Assembly: GCA_020726505.1 (NCBI GenBank)
Contig: JAHLEZ010000021.1
Span: 248,001 to 312,000, forward strand
Reading direction: 5' to 3'
From: Leptodontidium sp. MPI-SDFR-AT-0119
Taxonomy: Eukaryota; Ascomycota; Leotiomycetes; Helotiales; Leptodontidiaceae
Length of the DNA: 64,000 bases
In this document: piece after piece, positions 58,826 through 64,000 of the stretch
Numbering within the stretch: the first letter of the stretch is position 1
Layout of the letters: every line of letters begins with the position of its first letter
Position numbers and translations under genes: made by a program
Notes under the pieces: model-generated
Databases searched by the model: none
What the model was told of the DNA's origin: nothing
What the model saw: only the letters and a program-made list of their open reading frames with translations

Positions 58826-61800
58826 CAAGGCTCCTGAATTACTAATATTAATATATTTAGCTCTATAACCGACTGAAGAACGTGCTCTATAGTAGAGAGA
58901 CTCTTATTCACATTGATTTGTAGTATTTTAAGACCAATTATCATTAACTATAATTAGTTCGTCTACTATAATAGGCCTATTAGTACTACTAATATTATTT
59001 GCTTTATTTTTTATTACTAATTATACTTCACATAGCTTAGAATCAGTCGTATAAGTAATACTATTATAATTTGCGCATCTTATACTTAAGTATAAGCACC
59101 TAGTATTTGATTTACAAGTATTACAACTATATTATCTACTTGTATAGTTTTCTGCGTATAAAATACACTTCTTATTCCTTTTATAAAGGCTTTTAGAGTG
59201 CCTAAAACTAGCGCATCTAGTACATTAAGAAGTACTAGGAGTAGTTATGTATTTTACTACTTTAGCTGAAATACCCGCAATATAAAGCCTATTTAATATA
59301 GCTCTTTTTACTTGCTCTTAACTTGGGAAAGCTACTACTATAGTACCTGTTTGTACTAGGCTTAAGTCACGTTTTTCTTTAGGAGTAGTCTAAAAGGATT
59401 TTCCTATAAGAGTAAAACCTTTATTAAAGGTTTGAATCTCTTTAGCGACTAGCTTAGGGTTTAATCCCTCTTTTATATTAAACTCCCTAATAGGGATACT
59501 ATAAATGGCGACCTTGTATTATGGCTCTCCTCTTTAAATTAAAATCAAATCGGGAAGCACCCCCTTAATAATTGACTCGTTTAAAATCAAGAACTTAATA
59601 TCAAAATCAGGGGTAATAGTAATTACTAAATTACCCCTTAAAGAAAAGGAAACAGAAGAAACAACTAGTCCTTATATTCCCTTCTTATTAAAAGCAGAAT
59701 TAAGTAAATTACGCGTGGTAATAGAAGAGAAGGTGTTTACTTAGACATTCCGTGCCTATAAGAGGGTACATCTCTTAGTAAGAGCAAACTTACCTTTGCC
59801 CTTATCGGTAGGGTTCCTAGGGCTACCCGGAGCCCTAGCCCTATTCCCCTTAGCACCGCTATTACTAGTACTACTAGTTGCTATACTGTTGACCTGAGTT
59901 GTTGTTATTAGTTGTTATAAGTGAGCTTTTTCGGCTATTTTAGCCTAAGTAATTGACTTAGTAGCTTGTGTTTCGATTTTCTTTGTTACTCTCTCTAAGT
60001 TAACTACTTAAGAGGCTAAAATAAAAGTTGTATTCTTGATTCTATTGTGTTCTGTGTATTCCCTGAATATTTCAAGTAAATCAAGTAGTTTCCCTTGCTC
60101 GTCCCGTGACTTAGTAGCTGAGTATACTCTTACTAGTAAGTCTTTGGCTTCAAGAACTAGCTTTTGGCTAGTATTACTAGTTTGACTACTTTAGAAGTAG
60201 GTTTGGTTTTGGTGATATTTTCTATTAAAGTCTGTATTGATTCTTAGTGTCTTGTTAATATGTTAGTTATTAGTGGGGTTGTTTAATAGTCCGCGCTTTA
60301 CAGGGGCCAGTTGAGCCGCACTAGTCGATAAGAGCCGAATAGGGGTATTTTGCCCCCGGGAGTTGGAAATAGAGCCCCCTAGGTCTCTAGGGGCTCTAGG
60401 AGTAGTCTCAGTCGATTCTACTACTCTTAATAGCCTAGTAGGAAGCTCTACTAGGTCTCTAGGCGTTGGCGTAGGTGTGGGGGGCTCTGAGGAGTCGAAG
60501 GGGTCGAATAGGGGCTCCATAGCTCCCGGCTATTACAGCGGTAATATACTACTGCAAGGCCTAGGGGCAAGGAGATCGATTGGTTAGGAGGTAGTTAATA
60601 AGATGGAAACAGGTGTGGTTCAAAGGCAGGGTGGTCAAGAGTCCCGAAAAAGTGAAGATTGGATCTTATATATTAATATCACGAAGGTTTTTATCTTATT
60701 TTTCTTAGTTTTCTTAAGTTAGAGATACGTCGTAAATATCGCTATTACTAATATAAAGAAGCTCTTTATAGTAAGTGCCTTTAGTTAGTGATTCGCCAAG
60801 GAGGCTTTATAAACTTTCTTATCTTTAAGTAGTAATTTCAAATTACAAGATATTAAGGGGTTTAATTAATCTTTTATAATCTACAAGCGCTTCTTAACTT
60901 CTCTAGTAAAGCTCGAGGGTCGAGTTAGTGAGACGCTAGCGGTAAGTCGTATCGAGACCTTCGTCTTAGGGGAACCGTTAAGTCCCGTAAGCTTAACTTG
61001 CCTTTAGTAGTAGTTATTTATATTTATAAGAGTACTCCTTTGTTCTGTATTAAGTTAGTGAGACTTAACGATTAGCTTATTAAAATAGTTAATGTCGACG
61101 AAGACTTACTAGTCAAAATATAACTAAATAAGTATATCTAATAGCTATTTTAATTAATTTCGGTTCTTTATATATAACTACTTTAGATTATAATACTCGA
61201 GGAACTTCTGATTAATTAGGACGTTAGTGTTTCTTAGGTTAGTTACTAGAAAAGGGAAGTTAATTCGCCGGCGGTTAATTGTTAAAGTAAATAAAACGGC
61301 CGTATTGATTAGCTTACCTTTCTTACTATTATAGCCGGTTAAGACTATTAGTTAAGGGAGAGATATAAAAGAAATATTAAATTACTTAACGAGTTAATAT
61401 ACGAAAGAGGTTTTAATAATATTAAAGATATTAACTTTACTATTAATATACGTAAGTGTTTTAGTAAAAAATCTATTTCTTCTTAATTTAATATTAATTA
61501 AGAATTATTGTCCTTTAATAAGAGTATAAAAATTAAATATTAAGTTCTTTTATAAGTTATAACTTATACTAAGGTATAAGTCTTTATTATAACTTAAGAG
61601 TTTTTTAATAGTTTATTAATTTCTAAATCCTCGTTAACGACTAACTAGGAAATCGACTTATTAAGAGCCTAATCTTTACGGCGCTTAAGACAATCGCTAG
61701 CCTAATAACTAGTCTTATTATAATAGAAATAAGTATTAGAAAAGACGTCCTTAAGTGTAAGTAGGGGTACGGGGGACTTAAGTTAGCGTAAGACGGGCGA

Positions 61801-62802
61801 AAGAGAGGGCGTACGCTAGCGGATATCTAACGATTGTCTTAGAGTTAAGGTCGGGGATTTTCTTATTATAATAACTAGCGAAAGGGAAGTAATACACTAG
61901 TTCTCCTTTTTTAAAATATCGCGCGAGTCGTTAGTGTTAAAGGCTACGTTAGGCTAAGCTTTATAAGTTGATGCGGCTTCTTTTAAAGTAATATTACGGC
62001 TCTCTTAATTCGTAATAATTAAAAACTCGTCGAGAGTAATATAATTACGATTTATCTTATACTTCTTAATATAAATTATACGTTTTAAAGTCAAGGATAC
62101 TTTCTTATATACATCCTCGAACTAATAAGTGTAAGCGATCTTACTTATAATAGCGTATAACGTGAATTTAACTTAGAAGTCGTTATATATTATATTTCTT
62201 ATAATAAGTTAATTATAAAATCTCTTAGTAACTTAAACCTAATTATAGTTAAAGAATTACTAGTTTAGCGCCTTTAATACGTCAGCTATTATATTAAAGG
62301 TTCCGGTATAATCGGGATTTATATATTAAAAGATAATAGTCTTAACTTCGCTATTAATATACTAGAAGTAAGCCTTAACTTAAGATATTTTACTTTTAAA
62401 GTTTTCAAAGTACTTTTTTAAGAATAACTTTATTTTTATCTTTTAAGTATTATATTTAATATCTCCCTTATAATCGCTAAAGGGGAGTTAAAGATATTTA
62501 ACCTTAAAAGGCTTTATAACTAGGATTAATATATTTAACTTTAGTAAGTAATAGTCGGCGATTAGTTAAAGGTTAACTATAAGAATATAAGTTAATTAGT
62601 CGGAAGAAGGGGAGGGAGTATAAGTCTCTTAACGAGGGTTATTAATAGTATATTAAGTAAGGGCTTACGTAATAGCGGCGGTAATAGTAGAACTAATAGA
62701 GTCCTTAATTAGTTAATCTACCTTAGCTTATTAAGCGGGGGTAAGGTGTCGCGCACTAGCGCAGTTCTTTGGTCTGGTGCATGCTTGCGTAAGCACTCCA
62801 GG

Positions 62803-62810
62803 TATATAAA
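62803..62810 (+). promoter_or_regulatory. TATA box of the LTR at 62747
   Basis: TATATAAA about 56 bp from the LTR start, followed by pyrimidine-rich sequence (CAGCTCCTCTCTTC), the usual fungal LTR promoter layout. Confidence 0.55.
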
Positions 62811-63025
62811 CCCAGTCTCCAGCTCCTCTCTTCAAGAGAACAACGCTCAACTCAATCAATCTTTGAACACACTTTCCAGAACCTCATCTGATCGTAGAAT
62901 CTTTCAAACCCCTGAGCTAATGCTCTTCTTATGCACGACATAAGGCCTTTGTCGTACAGGCACGGGATGATGCTCAGTTAGTTATGCGTTATACTAGTTT
63001 CAGATTCTACTAGCGTATACCGCTT

Positions 63026-63050
63026 TCAGGGGAACAACGTGTTCCCCTGA
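63026..63050. repeat. Perfect 11-bp hairpin in the LTR
   Basis: TCAGGGGAACA and TGTTCCCCTGA are exact reverse complements around ACG. It could act in transcript folding or termination, or as a protein site; the role is unknown. Confidence 0.75.
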
Positions 63051-64000
63051 TTTCCTTATATATTCTAGAGAATAATTAATTACTTTAGTTTTCCTTACGT
63101 TAATCGCAAGGCTTTACTCTACTTTTATACCACAGTTATAAGCCCTGTGACAAAGCTATTAAGTTAATATTCTTCCTTTTATACTCTATAGATTTAAGTA
63201 GAGCTATTAACATAAGATTAATAGGTAACGAACAACGTCGGCGTTTTCTACTTATTAATAAGTGTAGTTCACACCGCTATTTTCCTTTTAACCTCTCTAG
63301 AAAAGGGTAAATCGAGCACCTATACTTAATATTCTCTTCTCTTCTTTAATAAATCTATTAAACCCTCGAGAGAGTAACCTTTTCTTTACTATAGTAGACT
63401 TAACTTTAGTCTCTTCTTCTAATAATTGAACGCCGCTTAATTATAATAGGCAAACCTAGACCTTATAATATTAAGCCTTTAAATCCTTCTATATCTTTTA
63501 TAAAGTATAGACTTCGGTTGATCTAGAGCTACCGGTTACTCCAAATATCCTCGAAAACGAGCCTTAAGCACAAACGATTAACTAAGTGAAGGCACAATAG
63601 GACAAGGAGGCTCTCGATTTTAACTTTAGGGAGTAAACAAAGTGAAATAGAGACTAACAAGTACCTAAACTTAAGGGACTTAAACTAAGTATAACACCTC
63701 TTATATTATCTAACGTTATTATAATTACTTTAATATATACTGCCCTAATAAGGGAGTATACTATAAAACACGCACAATAATCAGAAAAGGCTCAGGCTTA
63801 TAAAGTAGTATATAAATAGATTTAAGAGACAGTTAATCCTTCGATCTACTAGAGTGCTATTCGAGAATATAAAATTAAGGAGGAATAAAAAGCAAAAGAG
63901 TAACCTAATAAGATAACGGACGAACTAAACGACTTATAATCTTAGACTTTATAAATACTCCTTAAAGTATTAAAGAGAGACTACGCCCCTTTAGAAATAA

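Larger units (their letters stand above)
48281..60661 (-). mobile_element. Tad1-like LINE, nested in Gypsy copy A and split by Gypsy copy B
   Basis: A non-LTR element of about 5.8 kb without its insert. The 5' end (right) has an ORF1 start at 60520 (MEPLFDPFDSSEPPTPTP), and a Cys-rich zinc-knuckle-like area lies near 59.05-59.23 kb. ORF2 starts near 58.93 kb (KILQINVNKSLSTIEHVLQS) and, after the Gypsy insert, continues with endonuclease (LLGDFNIYHLWWDP; LPNLGSDHFGVLF), reverse transcriptase (NTGIPQGSPISLILFLIY; YIDDLALIA near 50.31 kb) and RNase H (IYIDGSQTPEGCGVGYSVA; NGELEAITQAIEYAS; VFLDNQAALLRL). The 3' end has a (TA)n tail at 48276-48303. GATCTTATAT flanks both ends as the target duplication. 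Stops interrupt ORF1 and ORF2, though long stretches remain readable. Confidence 0.88.
38000..62746 (-). mobile_element. Gypsy-type LTR retrotransposon, copy A, split by nested insertions
   Basis: A 302-bp LTR at 38000-38301 is followed by a C-rich tract (minus-strand polypurine tract) and internal sequence that aligns along its length with the complete copy B (52235-58825). The surviving parts are 38302-39506, 45869-48280 and 60662-62746. Copia-2 sits between the first two, and the LINE (itself holding copy B) between the last two. The reverse transcriptase lies near 47.5-47.9 kb and reads like FYAAYINDILIY in degenerate form. The remaining internal part and right LTR are interrupted at 62747 by another LTR and are not seen. 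Heavy RIP-like decay leaves no open frame. It is the oldest element of the stack. Confidence 0.85.
62747..64000 (+). mobile_element. Start of another LTR element, running off the right edge
   Basis: Gypsy copy A stops matching copy B exactly after GTAAGG (62741-62746), and new sequence starts TGTCGCGC, typical of an LTR end. TATATAAA at 62803-62810 would be the LTR promoter and gives a plus orientation. A possible LTR end is GTGACA at 63147-63152 (about 406 bp), matching TGTC at the start. The first about 310 bp keep normal CA/TG content; the rest is AT-rich and decayed, with no open frame. The right end and target duplicate are outside the window. Confidence 0.65.

Noticed and set aside
60363..60587. 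74-codon plus-strand frame
   Set aside because: It is antisense to the Pro/Thr-rich start of LINE ORF1, which is the better-supported reading.

Overview
This is a window from a filamentous ascomycete (Pezizomycotina) chromosome. The evidence is short spliceosomal introns (about 47-63 nt, GT..AG with CTAAC/CTGAC-type branch points), several HET-domain (heterokaryon incompatibility) genes, a fungal NB-ARC-TPR NLR, Fot1/pogo and Tc1-type transposase remnants, a DUF3435 tyrosine recombinase, and a long block with the C-to-T mutation pattern of repeat-induced point mutation (RIP). The species cannot be named from sequence alone.

The left 29.6 kb has normal base composition and is gene-bearing but accessory in character. 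From left to right: a partial F-box/LRR-like gene; a BTB fragment; a HET-WD40 protein without a nucleotide-binding domain (1815-3605, minus); a frameshifted hypothetical gene; a 232-bp foldback element; a broken Fot1/pogo transposase; a four-exon HET-NB-ARC-TPR NLR (7695-11087, plus) with a 162-bp MITE inserted in it; an inverted, frameshifted second copy of the F-box-like gene joined to a truncated Tc1 transposase; a decayed hypothetical gene; a three-exon HET gene (16267-18197, minus) with a 20-copy 74-bp minisatellite just upstream; a degenerate DUF3435 recombinase; a broken BCS1-like AAA ATPase; another two-exon HET gene (23468-25519, plus); and an intact five-exon, 734-aa DUF3435/zinc-finger recombinase (26770-29205, minus).

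At about 29.64 kb the composition switches abruptly to AT-rich, CpA/TpG-poor, CpG-retaining DNA. This continues to the right edge and is a nest of retrotransposons. A complete Copia (30616-37755, TSD GCTTC) is followed by an old Gypsy (from 38000). That Gypsy was split first by another Copia (39507-45863, TSD AAGGT) and then by a Tad1-like LINE (about 48.28-60.66 kb). The LINE was itself split by a second, complete copy of the same Gypsy (52235-58825, TSD CAAGG). A further LTR element starts at 62747. All except the last are on the minus strand.

Taken together, four HET-domain genes lie within 25 kb, next to an intact Starship-captain/Crypton-superfamily recombinase that reads leftwards into them from the edge of a RIP-degraded block. 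HET and NLR proteins act in non-self recognition and regulated cell death. A recombinase at a compositional boundary with NLR/HET genes behind it resembles the layout of a giant Starship-type element, but only one possible end is in view, so that is a hypothesis. The most unusual single observation is the MITE in the NLR gene: its terminal repeat supplies a 5' splice site, its TA junction supplies an AG acceptor, and together they define an in-frame intron.
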